64,000 nt of DNA from Cervus elaphus (GCF_910594005.1 NC_057831.1:41994001-42058000); one strand, 5' to 3'; positions 46,130-58,458 are shown, counted from the first letter of the stretch. The notes: generated from the letters alone by a model not told the origin. A program made the numbers and translations.

Positions 46130-47820
46130 ACCAGAAAATTACTATAGCTAATCAATGATAATCAATGACTATAGTAAAGTTGCAGGATATAAAATTTAAC
46201 ACACAGAAATTACTTGCATTCCTATACACTAACAATGAGAAAACAGAAAGAGAAATTAAAGAAACAATACCATTCACCATTGCAACAAAAAGAATAAAAT
46301 ACTTAGGAGTATATCTACCTAAAGAAACAAAAGACCTATACATAGAAAACTATAAAACACTGATGAAAGAAATCAAAGAGGACACAAACAGATGGAGAAA
46401 CATACCGTGTTCATGGATTGGAAGAATCAATATTGTCAAAATGGCTATTCTACCCAAAGCAATCTATAGATTCAATGCAATCCCTATCAAGCTACCAACG
46501 GTATTTTTTCACAGAACTAGAACAAATAATTCCACAATTTGTATGGAAATACAAAAAACCTCAAATAGCCAAAGTAATCTTGAGAAAGAAGAACGGAACT
46601 GGAGGAATCAACCTGCCTGACTTCAGACTCTACTACAAAGCCACAGTCATCAAGACAGTATGGTACTGGCACAAAGACAGAAATATAGATCAATGGAACA
46701 GAATAGAAAGCTCAGAGATAAATCCACAAACCTATGGACACCTTATCTGCGACAAAGGAGGCAAGGATATACAATGGAAAAAAGACAACCTCTTTAACAA
46801 GTGGTGCTGGGAAAACTGGTCAACCACTTGTAAAAGAATGAAACTAGAACACTTTCTAACACCATACACAAAAACAAACTCAAAATGGATTAAAGATCTA
46901 AATGTAAGACCAGAAACTATAAAACTCCTAGAGGAGAACATAGGCAAAACACTCTCTGACATAAATCACAGCAGGATCCTCTATGACCCACCTCCCAGAA
47001 TATTGGAAATAAAAGCAAAAATAAACAAATGGGGCCTAATGAAACTTAAAAGCTTTTGCACTACAAAGGAAACTATAAGTAAGGTGAAAAGACAGCCTTC
47101 AGATTGGGAGAAAATAATAGCAAATGAAGCAACAGACAAAGGATTAATCTCAAAAATATACAAGCAACTCCTGAAGCTCAATTCCAGAAAAATAAATGAC
47201 CAGTCAAAAAATGGGCCAAAGAACTAAACAGACATTTCTCCAAAGAAGACATACAGATGGCTAACAAACACATGAAAAGATGCTCAACATCACTCATTAT
47301 CAGAGAAATGCAAATCAAAACCACAATGAGGTACCATTACATGCCAGTCAGGATGGCTGCTATCCAAAAGTCTACAAGCAATAAATGCTGGAGAGGGTGT
47401 GGAGAAAAGGGAACACTCTTACACTGTTGGTGGGAATGCAAACTAGTACAGCCGCTATGGAAAACAGTGTGGAGATTTCTTTAAAAACTGGAAATAGAAC
47501 TGCCATATGACCCAGCAATCCCACTTCTGGGCATACACACTGAGGAAACCAGATCTGAAAGAGACACGTGCACCCCAATGTTCATCACAGCACTGTTTAT
47601 AATAGCCAGGACATGGAAGCAACCTAGATGCCCATCAGCAGACGAATGGATAAGGAAGCTGTGGTACATATACACCATGGAATATTACTCAGCCGTTAAA
47701 AAGAATGCATTTGAATCAGTTCTAATGAGATGGATGAAACTGGAGCCCATTATACAGAGTGAAGTAAGCCAGAAAGATAAAGAACATTACAGCATACTAA
47801 CACATATATATGGAATTTAG
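46130..47820 (+). pseudogene. L1 ORF2 C-terminal half, frameshifted
   Basis: Coding blocks match the copy at 42.6-43.7 kb and extend to the natural end (EYYSAVKKNAFESVLMRWMK ... HIYGI). The frame is broken by one extra T in the T-run at 46504-46509 (six against five in the sister copy), a one-base loss at about 47201-47205, and a TAA at 47482-47484. The catalytic FADD motif lies upstream of the truncation point and is absent. Cysteines in CWRGCGEKGTLLHCWWEC (about 47390-47445) match the Cys-rich region of L1 ORF2. Confidence 0.95.
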
Positions 47821-48167
47821 AAAGATGGTAACGATAACCCTATATGCAAAACAGAAAAAGAGACACAGATGTACAGAACAGACTTTTGGACTCTGTGGGA
47901 GAAGGCGAGGGTGGGATGTTTCGAGAGAACAGTATGTATATTATCTATAGTGAAACAGATCACCAGCCCAGGTGGGATGCATGAGACAAGTGCTCGGGCC
48001 TGGTGCACTGGGAAGACCCAGAGGAATCGGGTGGAGAGGGAGGTGGGAGGGGGGATCGGGATGGGGAATACGTGTAAATCTATGGCTGATTCATATCAAT
48101 GTATGACAAAACCCACTGAAATGTTGTGAAGTAATTAGCCTCCAACTAATAAAAAAAAAAAAAAAAA
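46130..48167 (+). mobile_element. L1 LINE, 5' truncated, nearly intact 3' 2 kb, plus strand
   Basis: Starts within ORF2 at 'accagaaaattactatagc' and runs through the ORF2 stop at about 47818, the 3' UTR with its G-rich block (48029-48066), 'gcctccaactaat' and an A tail. The first 1.1 kb is about 99% identical by eye to 42772-43902. No matching TSD was found around it. A 10-bp duplication (taatcaatga twice) sits at about 46150-46170. Confidence 0.96.
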
Positions 48168-49124
48168 GAACTGTCCCAGGTTAAGGAGACATGACAACTT
48201 AATGCAACAAGAGACTGGATTGGCTCTTGGACTAGGAAACGAACATATTAACAGGACAATTGGTAAAATCTGAATAGGGTCTCTAACAGTGATACAATAC
48301 TACCTTCTAACCTAATTTCTTGATTTTTATAAATACACTCTATTATGTAAGATAGTAACATAGGGGGAAGCTACATGAAAAGTATACAAAAATTCAATAT
48401 ATTGATCTTGTAACATTTTAACTCTGAAATTAGATCAAAATGAGAACTTTAAAATTTTAATAATTTGTTAAATGGTAGGTCTCAGTTAAGAGTTCTTACC
48501 AAAATCAGAAAAAAATTAATATAAAAAATAAGTAATCTTAGTGCTGAAAAGGCTCTTACTGATAAATCCATCACCTGTTAAAGCTGTGAGGAGGAGCATC
48601 ACTTATCAAAGGTGGTATAGACCTTGAATCCAAGTCTCCAAACACTGGTGCTCACTCTCTGATACCACATCTACTTCACCCACAGTTCTCTAAAAACCTG
48701 AAGCAGTTTGCATAAGCCAGCCCTTCACACTTTACATCTTCAGAGACAAGGGATGATGGCAATAACTGCATATGTGTACCATGCACTAGATGAAAGAGAT
48801 CAAAACTATGTGCTGAAAAGCACATTAATACCCGTTTAAGGAAGAATATCCTAAGAAGTGGTTATGCGTGGAGGTATCCAGATCACAATTATATATTGAA
48901 TAATCCAGATCATGATTCAAAACAAGCCCAAAACAATGAAAATTCACAGAGCAAACTGCAAAGTCACAGTAAATGAGGGGATTACAATGGCAGAATAATT
49001 AGTAATCATGGGCTGTGGCTTAAATCAGTGGTCTTTAGACTTTTTGTTGTTGTTGTTGTTATTTCCATGAAAAAGATTGTGGAAAGGCTGTGTAGGAAAA
49101 ACCTGTCCATCTGTAATTTGACAT
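48168..49124. other. Unassigned stretch, possible MIR remnants
   Basis: About 48540-48670 ('cacctgttaaagctgtgaggagg ... ggtgctcactctctgatacc') resembles a decayed reversed MIR. A (gtt)5 tract lies near 49043-49060. Otherwise unassigned. Confidence 0.4.
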
Positions 49125-50165
49125 CTAAAATTTCACCATTACCTCATGCCTGTTAGAATGGCTACTACCAACAAAGCAAGAAATAAGAAGTGTTGATGAG
49201 GGTGTGGAGAAGCGGGAACCCTCCTGCAATGATTGAGGTGGGAATGTAAACTGGTGCAGCCACTATGAAAAGCAATGTGGAGAGTCCTCAGAAAGTAGGA
49301 ATAGAGCTACCATATAACCTAACTATCCTACTTTTGGGTATTTATCCAAAGAATACAAAAAACACTAATTTGAAAAGATACATGTGTCCCTATACTCATT
49401 CCAATAGCCCAGATAAAGAAACAACTTAATGCCCATCAATGAGTGAATGGATAAAGATGTGGTATAGGCATACAGGGGAATACTATTCAGCCCTAAGAAA
49501 AGATGAAATCTTGCCATTATGACAACAAGGATGGCCCTTGAGGGTATTAAGTGAAATAAGTTAGGTGAAGAAAGACAAATACCATGATTTCACTCATAAA
49601 TGGAATTTTAAAACATTTAAATAAATGAACAGGATTTCCCTGGTGGCTTAGTAGTAAATCATCTGCCTGCCAATGCAGGAGACATGGGTTCAATCCCTAT
49701 CTGGGAAGATCCCACATGCTGTGGAGCAACTAAATCCGTGTTTCATAATCACTGAGCCAGCGCTCTAGAGCCCGCGCCCTGCAACAAGAGAAGCCACTGC
49801 AATGAGAAGCCCTCACACCACGACTACAGAGTGGCCCCCGCCTGCCGCAATTCAAGAAAGACTGAGCAACAACAAAGACCCAGCACAGCCAAAAAAAAAT
49901 ACATTTTAAAACATAACTCAATACTTAAAAAAAAAAACAAATGAACAAAATAAAGAAAAACAAATGTAGATACAGAAAACACAGTAGTGATTACCAGTGG
50001 GGAAGCAGTAAGTGGAGGGCAGGTTGGGTAGAGTCTAGTATATGGTGATGGATGGAAACTAAGCTTGTGGTGGTGAACAAACTGTAGTGTACACAGACGT
50101 GTAAACAGTGTTGTACACACGAAACTTATACAATGTTATAAGCCAGTGTTACCCAAATAAATGAA
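49125..50165 (+). mobile_element. Old L1 3' part, plus strand, split by a CHR SINE
   Basis: 'ttaccatt.acctcatgcctgttagaatggctac', 'gggaatgtaaactggtgcagccactatg', 'atgcccatcaatgagtgaatggataaag' and 'gaatactattcagccctaag' follow L1 ORF2 order. After the SINE the 3' UTR continues ('tagtgattaccagtgggg ... gaaacttatacaatgttataagcc') to 'caaataaatgaataaaat'. Multiple indels; ancient. Confidence 0.9.
49632..49938 (+). mobile_element. CHR-type (cetartiodactyl tRNA-Glu) SINE with TSDs
   Basis: tRNA-derived head 'ggatttccctggtggcttagtag', 'gggaagatcccacatgctgtggagcaactaa', 'cactgcaatgagaagccc', 'gactgagcaacaacaaagacccagcacagcc' and an A-rich tail. Nine-bp TSDs aaatgaaca lie at 49623-49631 and 49939-49947. 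It sits inside the older L1. Confidence 0.93.
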
Positions 50166-51047
50166 TAAAATTTTCCTCTTTAGCTTGTAACTAATTGCAA
50201 AAGGTATAATTTCTGGCAAATCGCAAATAATGACACTTTTTAAATTACACTATTAGATTACTCTGTAAAATGTAGCCACAGTAATCCAAATACAACAGCA
50301 AGTTGAGAACCACCACCATTTAATAAATTAAAGCATACTCATCCAGTCTAAAATTTCACATCATCCTTTATTCCCTTTAAAGTACTTTCATTTCAATTCC
50401 CCACAGAATTGTATCCTGAAAAAGGACATTTTTTGCTTGAGAGCCTTTAATTTTTGCTGAATTATACTCAGTGCAATGAAAATATGTGTGTAAACTGAAA
50501 ATTAAATTATTTTTAAACATACAGTGACCAGAAGGCTTTAAGTATTAAAAAGTATTTCTGTATTGAGTTGCAATTATAAATATTATAGGGCTCAACTTTT
50601 AAACATAAATAATTATTAGCACAATAAGTAAATTATTATTGGTAATAAGCTCTTAATTAAATGGATGGGGCTGAGGCTTTTCCGTATATAGTTCAGCATC
50701 CAAGATGAATACTTCACATTACCATTACTATAAATATTATAGTAAGAAGACAGGTTCAGCCCTAATTCCATTTCTAGTTTTTATTTTCTACAGATTTAAG
50801 CTCAAGGAAATGCTGTTCATCTAAACAAATGAATGGGAATGGAAGGAGTTTAATTTTATCAGGCATTCAATTCTCCAATTCTTTTCATGCATTGAACAAC
50901 TTCCAAAAATCTCACATATTGACCATATCAAAACTATTTTCAATGATTCATCAAATGACCAGTCAATTAGATACTTCTTGCAGTATTACTGAATTGAAAA
51001 CATCTCTCTTGCAAGAGAAAATTTTACCTAGGCATTAAAGCCATTCC
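50166..51047. other. Unassigned AT-rich stretch
   Basis: No recognised gene or repeat; very AT-rich at about 50450-50660. Confidence 0.45.
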
Positions 51048-51058
51048 CTTTTCGACAA

Positions 51059-52004
51059 GGACAACAAGGACTGGACATGGAACAACAGACTGGTTTCAAA
51101 TCAGGAAAGGACTACATCAAGGCTGTATATTGTCACCCTGCTTATTTAACTTATATATGGAGTACATCATGTGAAATGCAGGGCTGCATGAAGCACAAGC
51201 TGGAATCAAGATTTCCAGGAGAAATATCAACAACCTCAGATACACAGATGATGTCACCCTTATGGCAGAAAGTGAAGAACTAAAGAGCCTCTTGATGAAA
51301 GTGAAAAAGTTGGCTTAAAACTCAGCATTCAGAAAACTAAGGTCATGGATGTCATCCCATCACTTCATGGCAAATAAATGGGGAAACAACAGAAACAGTG
51401 AGAGACTTTATTTCCTTGGGCTCCAAAATCACTGCAGATGGTGACTGCAGCCATTAAATTAGAAGACCCTTGCTCCCTGAAAGAAAAGCTATGACCAACC
51501 TGAACAGCATATTAAAAAACAGAGACATTACTTTGCCAACAAAGGTCCCTATAATCAAAGCTGTGTTTTTTTCTAGTAGTCATATATGGATGTGAGAGTT
51601 AGACCATAAAGAAAGCTGAGCACCAAAAAGAATTGATGCTTTTGAACTGTGGTGTTGGAGAAGACTCTTGAGAGTCCCTTGGATTGCAAGGAGATCCAAC
51701 CAGTCCATCCCAAAGGAAATCAGTCCTGAATAGTCATTGGAAGGACTGATACTGAAGTTGAAACTCCAATACTTTGGCCACCTGATGTGAAGGACTGACT
51801 CATTTGAAAAGACCCTGAGGCTGGGATAGATTGAAGGTGGGAGAAGGGGACGACAGAGGATGAGATGGTTGGATGGCATCACTAACATGATGAACATGAG
51901 TTTGAGTAGGCTCCAGGGATTGGTGATGGACAGGGAGGCCTGGCGTGCACAGTCCATGGGGTCGCAAAGAGTCAGACACAACTGAGCGACTGAACTGAAC
52001 TGAA
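51059..52004 (+). mobile_element. BovB LINE, 5' truncated, with TSDs, plus strand
   Basis: From 'actggacatggaacaacagactgg' through the RT palm region ('aacctcagatacacagatgatgtcacc', YADD decayed to YTDD) to the tail 'ctgaactgaactgaac'. Eleven-bp flanks cttttcgacaa (51048-51058) and cttttcaacaa (52005-52015) differ at one CpG and are TSDs. The reading frame is broken by several small indels. Confidence 0.96.
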
Positions 52005-52015
52005 CTTTTCAACAA

Positions 52016-53144
52016 TCTACCAAGTATCCCACCTGTCTCTTGATTTTGGTTTAGAATAAGGTTTTCACTTTATGGTTGTGGAGACCATCTAGATGGATGA
52101 GAGTCAGGAATTTTTGGTAAGGTGAGAGAAAGTATGAAAAGAAGCAGGATTCTTCAAAACTAGGCTCATTCTTTCCCAGGTAAATTTGTCGGGGAAAAAA
52201 AGAGAAATAACATGTGGTAAAAGGTATCCATTTCTTCAGATACCCCTTGGAAAATGCCATATAACCCAGGAATCTGCATGCCCCTGGATTATTCTAGATT
52301 ACTACAGACACAATCAGTTTTCAACCGGAAAATGAATAGAATTTAAGTCATGTGAAAGAAGATTTTGATAATGTTTCACTGTATTGAATACATCACCTCA
52401 AATTATTTGAATGTCTTCAAAGTAAAGCTCATCCTTTGAGTTATTCCATAAAAAGTAATTTCAAATGATTCATTACAGTTGGAAAATATTGCATTATATG
52501 TTCCCCTATGAAGGACTATAATCCATATTTAGCATACCTGAAGTCCTGAAAATTCCTGCAGTAAAGAATTCAGTTTACCTTTATTTAATTCAGATTTTTT
52601 ATAAATGTACCTCTCTTTGGTTAATATTCTGAACACACTTTTGGAATTGCTGAGTTACGATTCTGTTGAATGTAGAAGTTATATTTTTCCAGTGAAATCC
52701 CATGGACAGATGCTTAATAAATATTTGTTAACTGATTTACTGATTCAAATGCAGAGGAAGTTAGGTTGACAGGAGAGGGAAACTAAAAAGAAATTGATTA
52801 GCAGGAATCATATCATAAAGGAAACCCTTAAACAAAACCCCTCCAACTTGTCAAATAGAATCAAGTGTAACACTATAAACAAGAACCAGAAACATCACCT
52901 GGGGGTCTTCTAGAGCTACTTCACACTACTGTTTCCCCCTGTGGGGCGTGTGGGGAAGAGGGCCTAGTTCTGAGGGAGAAGCTCACCTGGTGAGAGCCCT
53001 CGATTTGCAGTCACAGCTTCAAGATCACAGAGGATTAAGCCTCTTGACAACAGTGACAGACACAGAATCCCTGTCATCACAGGCATTCATTGGAAGATCC
53101 TTTGCATAGGGCAGGGAGTTCTTACTTTTTATCTTCACATAACC
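52016..53144. other. Unassigned stretch
   Basis: An L2- or MIR-like tail ('gatgcttaataaatatttgttaactgattt') lies at about 52705-52745. Otherwise no recognised gene or repeat. Confidence 0.4.
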
Positions 53145-53462
53145 CCTGGTAGCTCAGCTGGTAAGAATCCGCCTGAATGCAGGAGACCCCACTTTGATTC
53201 CTGGGTTGGGAAGTTCCCCTGGAGAATGGACAGGCTACCCACTTCAGTATTCTTGGGCTTTCCTGGTGGCTCAGATGGTTAAGAATCCTCCTGCAGTGTG
53301 GGAGACCTGGGTTCGATCCCTGGGTTGGGAAGATCCCCTGGAGGAGGGCATGGCAACCCACTCCAATATTCTTGCCTGGAGAATCCCCATGGACTGAGGA
53401 GCCTGGTGGGCTACAGTCCATGGGGTCACCTAGATTTGGACACGACAGAATGACTAAGCACT
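53145..53462 (+). mobile_element. Two-headed Bov-tA SINE, plus strand
   Basis: First head 'cccctggtagctcagctgg', linker 'ggctacccacttcagtattctt', second head 'gggctttcctggtggctcag' with B box 'ggttcgatccc', body 'ggcaacccactccaatattc' and end 'ttggacacgacagaatgac'. No TSD is visible. Confidence 0.95.
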
Positions 53463-55284
53463 GCACAATGTGAATCTAAGGGTACTGGTGACCCTTCTTT
53501 GGCAGTCTCTCTGCAATAGAGAGACAGCAAAGGTAACATATTTCAAAAACAACTACATCCATAATGGACACCGAAAAGACAACTGGATTCAGAGCCAAAA
53601 GGTCTGGATTTTATCTGTCTTTTCCATTTACCAGCTGGGCAAACTTGAGTATTCCCTCAATGTTACTAAGCCACCATTCAAAACTGTATCAACTCAAACA
53701 TGTCCATGGATTATATGATCCCTTCTCCCCAACTGTGGAAGGGAAAACCATCTCTTAAGAAAAGTTCTTCAATACTTCCTTGACTTAGATATAGGAAAAT
53801 AACATCCCAGTAAATATTTGCTTTAAATGGTTTGGTTGCCTAACTAGTTCTAACATCTGCCTTTAGAACACTACTTCCAGGCAAAGCAATAAAAATGCTT
53901 CTGGGGAAAAAAATTGATCCCATCAGTATAAAAAGATAGGAGGACCCCAACACATGACTATCTTACAGTAGAGAAACAGGGTCAATTTTTATGGTATTTG
54001 AGAGTCTATTATATCTTCAAAGATGTATCACATATTTCAAAGTTCACTATCACAAGTTTTTGCAGCCAAGAAGAAAGATTTTAGGGAATAAGAAAATTGC
54101 CTCTTTTTTTTTTAATTTAAATAGCAGCTTGGGCATATTTTCATTGCATATATCAAAAATCTTACACAACTGGGAGAAAAGATTTTAGTAACAGCAATAA
54201 TGGATAATTATATAATCAAAAGTAATAGAGAAAAGTATTCTTTTAGTGTTCAGGGGATAAAGAATAAGTTTAATTAATACAGTAAATGTTCTTCTCCCCA
54301 CCTCTCTCTAGCAGGGGTGACAAGAGAGAGAGAAGACAGAACTGGGGCAATCTCTCTTGACAACAGGCCTACAATAGGTGACAAAGTGAAGTAAGCTATT
54401 TTACAGAGGGAATAAGTGTGATTTTCTGAGGTTGTTTTCACAATTATTTGATGGCTCTCTATTGCTATGTTATTTATAAATTGTAAACGAAGGACAAACA
54501 ACAATCGAGGGTTTCATTTCTCAATACCTGTTTGCATCAAGTCAAATGCTTTCTACATATTCCAAGGAAAATGTTCTCTCTCTGCTGTTTTTATTTATCA
54601 CACTGTCTCAGGTCATTTCAAAGCAATATTCCAAGCCTCAGTTAATGTTGTGTTCATATAACTTTGAAACACCACTGTCAGATATTAAATAACCAAAATA
54701 AAATAATCAGTTATAAGATCCATGTTGTCCAGGACTTATTCTAATTCTTATTCACCTAAACTCTCTTATTGTACTTGGCATGGAGGAGAAAGGACTCAAA
54801 ATTATATAACGGACTCTCAGTTGCACACAAGATGCTCTCTAAGGATTCATAAGTCCTCATTCAAAGGAACACACTGGAAAGAGCTTGCTTCTACATTGCT
54901 TTTAAAGTGTCTTAAAGCAAACAGATCTTCATAAAGAATAGAACTCAATGGACAAAGGACAGTGTCACCGGGCCCAGCGTATCATCATGTGCTTTATAAG
55001 AAGTTAATGCTATTTACACCAGGCGTACCAAGAATACAATGCCATAACACTGCAGTTTTATGTTGAACCATATTAAATGTTTTTAGCGGCCAGAAGTGGT
55101 GAAATTTCAATAACGTCAAATACTTCCATCTAATAGCTGAGAAAAGCTAGCTCTGTAAAAGGAAAGATATGTCAGTGCCTATATAACATTACTTCTGGGA
55201 GAACATGTGTTGATTCTATACTACTATCCTTTAAGAAATATTTTTATTTTTTTCTATTTTGGGGATTAATCTACTTTCTGCATA
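53463..55284. other. Unassigned stretch, weak MIR remnant
   Basis: About 53580-53670 ('ggattcagagccaaaaggtctgg ... catttaccagctgggcaaacttgag') resembles a worn plus-strand MIR. The rest is AT-rich and unassigned. Confidence 0.4.
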
Positions 55285-55530
55285 ACAGTTTAAAATTCAG
55301 GCTCTGGAGTGAGAGCACATTGACTGACAGGCCTATGAAAACTGCATGCGGGATCCTATCCTAATATCTTCTCTATACTTACTGAATATATGGTCTCAAG
55401 TAAGTGGCTAGACTTCTCTACCTCAATTTCTTTTCACCTAAAAATATTCAGGCAATAAAATGATCTCCTTAAGGCTGTTGTAAGAACAATGTGAGATGAT
55501 ACATATAAAGTACATACATATATGTGTAGC
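55285..55530 (+). repeat. MIR SINE, plus strand, with inserted segment
   Basis: 'aaaattcaggctctggagtgagag' and 'cttactgaatatatggtctcaagtaagtggc ... gttgtaagaacaatgtgagatgatacatataaagtac' follow MIR. Between them lies a segment (55315-55347) absent from the MIR order that has a near-copy at 56911-56943. Confidence 0.75.
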
Positions 55531-55899
55531 TTGATCAGCTCTCTGAATCAGTGGAGCCTCCATCTCTGGCCCCCTTCATCTCTGGTCCCCCACTTCTAGT
55601 TGTCCTTCCATACCCAGGCTGGACCTCAAGGCTGATTATGTGAACCACTGTCTCATTACCACAGTCAATGCCATTGTCCAATAAATCCCTAATGTTGGGT
55701 TACTGTTAAAATCCATCTACATTCTTGGCTTCTAAGACTCTATAGCTGAACATTAAAGAAAATCACAGTCATACACTTAGACACTACCACAAATTACTGT
55801 CTCAAACATCATCTGGGACCTAAAATGCATCCAATGGGATTTCTTTGTGTCCTCAACTAACTCACATCATCTTCAGTAACTATTTCAAATTAAGTCCTC
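55531..55899. other. Unassigned stretch
   Basis: No recognised feature. Confidence 0.4.
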
Positions 55900-56215
55900 A
55901 TTCTTTATGGTTCTTCTCAGGTGCTGCCTTCTCAAATGAGCTTTCTCTGACCTTTCAATGAGGTGCTTTGGAAGTAAGTTTGCATCACAGCTAGTGTATA
56001 TTTGCTCACAATGACTAACTTGGATATAATACTACACAGATAATACTTGTATGGATGAATTAGTAAGTATTCTGGGGTCTGCTATTCTACTGTACCTTTC
56101 TATTCCATGGATGACAAGACTCTCGAGTCAGGTTCATTTCATATCCAACTTCACATTCCTAACACTGCCTCCACACTGCATACTGGATGCTGAAACATTT
56201 TTCTTGACTGAACTT
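55900..56215 (+). repeat. L2 LINE 3' region, plus strand, diverged
   Basis: 'cttctcaggtgctgccttctcaaatgagctttctctgacc', 'ttccatggatgacaagactctcgag' and 'cacactgcatactggatgctg' follow L2 3' order. Confidence 0.55.
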
Positions 56216-56299
56216 ATCAATAAATAAATAAATTTAAATAATCAGTTCATCAATTCAGCAATTATTTATTAAGTCATGATTACACATCCATCTCTACAG

Positions 56300-56507
56300 G
56301 GCTTCCCTGGTGGCTCAGATGGTAAAGAATCTGCTGCAATGCAAGAGGCCAGCGTTCAATCCCTGGGTCAGGAAGATCACCGGAGAAGAGACTGGCCTCC
56401 CACTCCGGTGTTCTTGCCTGGAGAATTCCATGGACAGAAGAGCCTGGTGGGCTAAAGTCTAAGGGGTTGCAAAGAATCAGACATGACTGAGTGACTAACA
56501 ACAACAT
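56300..56507 (+). mobile_element. Bov-tA SINE, plus strand
   Basis: Head 'gggcttccctggtggctcagatgg', a weakened B box 'cgttcaatccc', 'cccactccggtgttcttgcctgg' and body end 'gcaaagaatcagacatgactgagtgac'. Confidence 0.94.
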
Positions 56508-56514
56508 ACATTTC

Positions 56515-56720
56515 AACTATTCTGGGTACTAGAAATACAAAGATTAAAAGACCCAGGTCTTCTCCTATGGAGGATGCTAAGTGGACAGGAGCAATGCAAA
56601 CATACATTTGCTAAATAATGTAATAAACAATCACTCTGGGGAAAATTTGTGCAAAGTATTATAGAAACACAGAGGACAAAGCATCTCAAGAATTGGAATC
56701 GGCTAGAGATGCTTCTCAGA
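56515..56720 (+). repeat. Old interspersed repeat fragment
   Basis: 'tctgggtactagaaatacaaagattaaaagacccaggtcttctcc' then 'gacaggagcaatgcaaacatac' matches the ancient repeat type seen elsewhere in this window. Confidence 0.45.
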
Positions 56721-57267
56721 AGATTCAGCGTTTGGGCCGATGCTTCAAGTACCTCCATTTCTTGAGATTACCCATTCATGAAATAAACTTCATAGTCCTC
56801 ATTTAGTCTTCTGAATTAGCCTACTCTACTAGCAGGGTTGTCTGTTTGGAAGTCAAAGTTCATAGAACAGGCGGGAACTGATTTGAGTCTTTTGTCCCCA
56901 GGAGGGCAAAGCACATTGACTGACAGTCCTATGAAAACTGTATACAGTGTATGAGAAGAGTTCCTCGAGTAAAGTGAAGATCTGTTGCCAGAAGAGGGAA
57001 GAATAGATGCTGGGAATGCAAAGTAACCAATGAAAAACTCCGATTTTTAAAATGTGTGCTTCCTGGTAATTCCCATTTAGAATCTTTCAGTTGTAATAAG
57101 AGAAACCCGACAGGCAGTGGCTTCAACAAATAGAAGTGTGCTTTTCTCACTGAACAAGAATTCTGGACATACGAATCCAGGACTGGTGCAGTAACTATTT
57201 GCATCTTAGGGCAGCTGATCTTAAAGTGTGGCCCAGCAGCTGCTGGCTGTTACGTTATTGGTAAATG
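56721..57267. other. Unassigned stretch
   Basis: Holds the second near-copy (56911-56943) of the 33-bp segment found at 55315. 'gatcttaaagtgtggcccagcag' near 57220 recalls a MER5-type end. No gene. Confidence 0.4.
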
Positions 57268-57645
57268 ATAATGTTATAGACAGACATATGTTCCCCAGCG
57301 CTCATATATCAAAACCCTAGCCCAGTGTGACTGTATTTGGAGAAAGAGCCTTTGAAGAGGTAACTGAGGTGAAATGAGGTCATAAGAGGGGACCCTAATC
57401 TAGTATGATTTTGTCTTTATAAAAAGATGAAGAGATACCAGGGACATATAGAGAAAAAGTCACAGTAAGCACACAGTGAGAAGATGACCATCTGCAAGCT
57501 GAGGAGAGAGGCTTCAGGAGAAATCCATCTGCCAACACCTTGATCTTGGACTTCCAGCCTCCAGAACTGTGAAAAAACAAATTTCTATTGTTTAAGCCAC
57601 CCAGTCTGTGGTATTCTGTTATGGCCACCTAGCTAATGAATATAG
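57268..57645 (+). mobile_element. MLT1 LTR (MaLR), plus strand
   Basis: 'aaaccctagcccagtgtgactgtatttggagaaagagcc', 'aaatgaggtcataagagg', 'gccaacaccttgatcttggacttccagcctccagaactgtg' and 'gtttaagccacccagtctgtggtattctgttatggc' give the full MLT1 order. Solo and ancient, without internal genes. Confidence 0.92.
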
Positions 57646-58405
57646 ATAAGCACAGAAAATCAGAGTAAACATTTAGAAACTTGGATAACAGTTTGACCGA
57701 ATTATTTTATGCCTTTTGAATATAATAAAATATTTGCATTTATATTTTGTAAATCTTTTTCACTTCATTTTCTATTTATTTTACTGTATTTTAATCGGTC
57801 CACAATAGACTAGATTTTTAAAAAATGATCTTGATCACAGTTTGAAAGGCATCATCTTAAGGAAGCCAGGTTCTTTATGTATTTCTTTTGGCTTTTGTTA
57901 TTAGATCAGCAATCTGACAGTCACAAGATAGCTGCTGTACCTCTAAGCATCATATCCTCATTCCAAGCAGAAAAAAAGAAGAAAGATAAGGAATGAAAGG
58001 CAACAGGGGTACCTATTGAATCTGTACCTTTTAATAATAAAAGAAGAAACTTCCTAGAAAACATATGCTAGAGACTTCTGTTTACATCTATTAGCCAGAA
58101 CTGTGAAAACAGCCATCCTAACTGAAAGAGTGGTTAGGGAGAAGGGGGTTATAAATGGTACATAAGTAAGCTAATCAACAATGAGTGAACAACAAACTGG
58201 TTTTATGTAAATTCTTGAGAGCTTAGTTAACATAAATCAATCTCCTAGATCTAGTCCATTACCAATATATGATGGATGGAAGGGAGAGAGGGAGGCAGAG
58301 AGGAAGATGGGTCACACTGACCTAAAGAAATTCCACCAAGTTAAGACTCAGTTGGGAAGCTATGAACATAGCAACCTGACAGCTTTTCTCTTCAATTCAC
58401 TAAAC

Positions 58406-58408
<3 letters not shown>
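57646..58408. other. Unassigned AT-rich stretch
   Basis: No recognised gene or repeat family; ends at the CA array. Confidence 0.4.

Positions 58409-58455
<47 letters not shown>
58409..58455. repeat. (CA)n microsatellite
   Basis: About 23 uninterrupted CA units, followed by shorter CA runs to about 58490. Uninterrupted arrays of this length are usually polymorphic. Confidence 0.98.
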
Positions 58456-58458
<3 letters not shown>

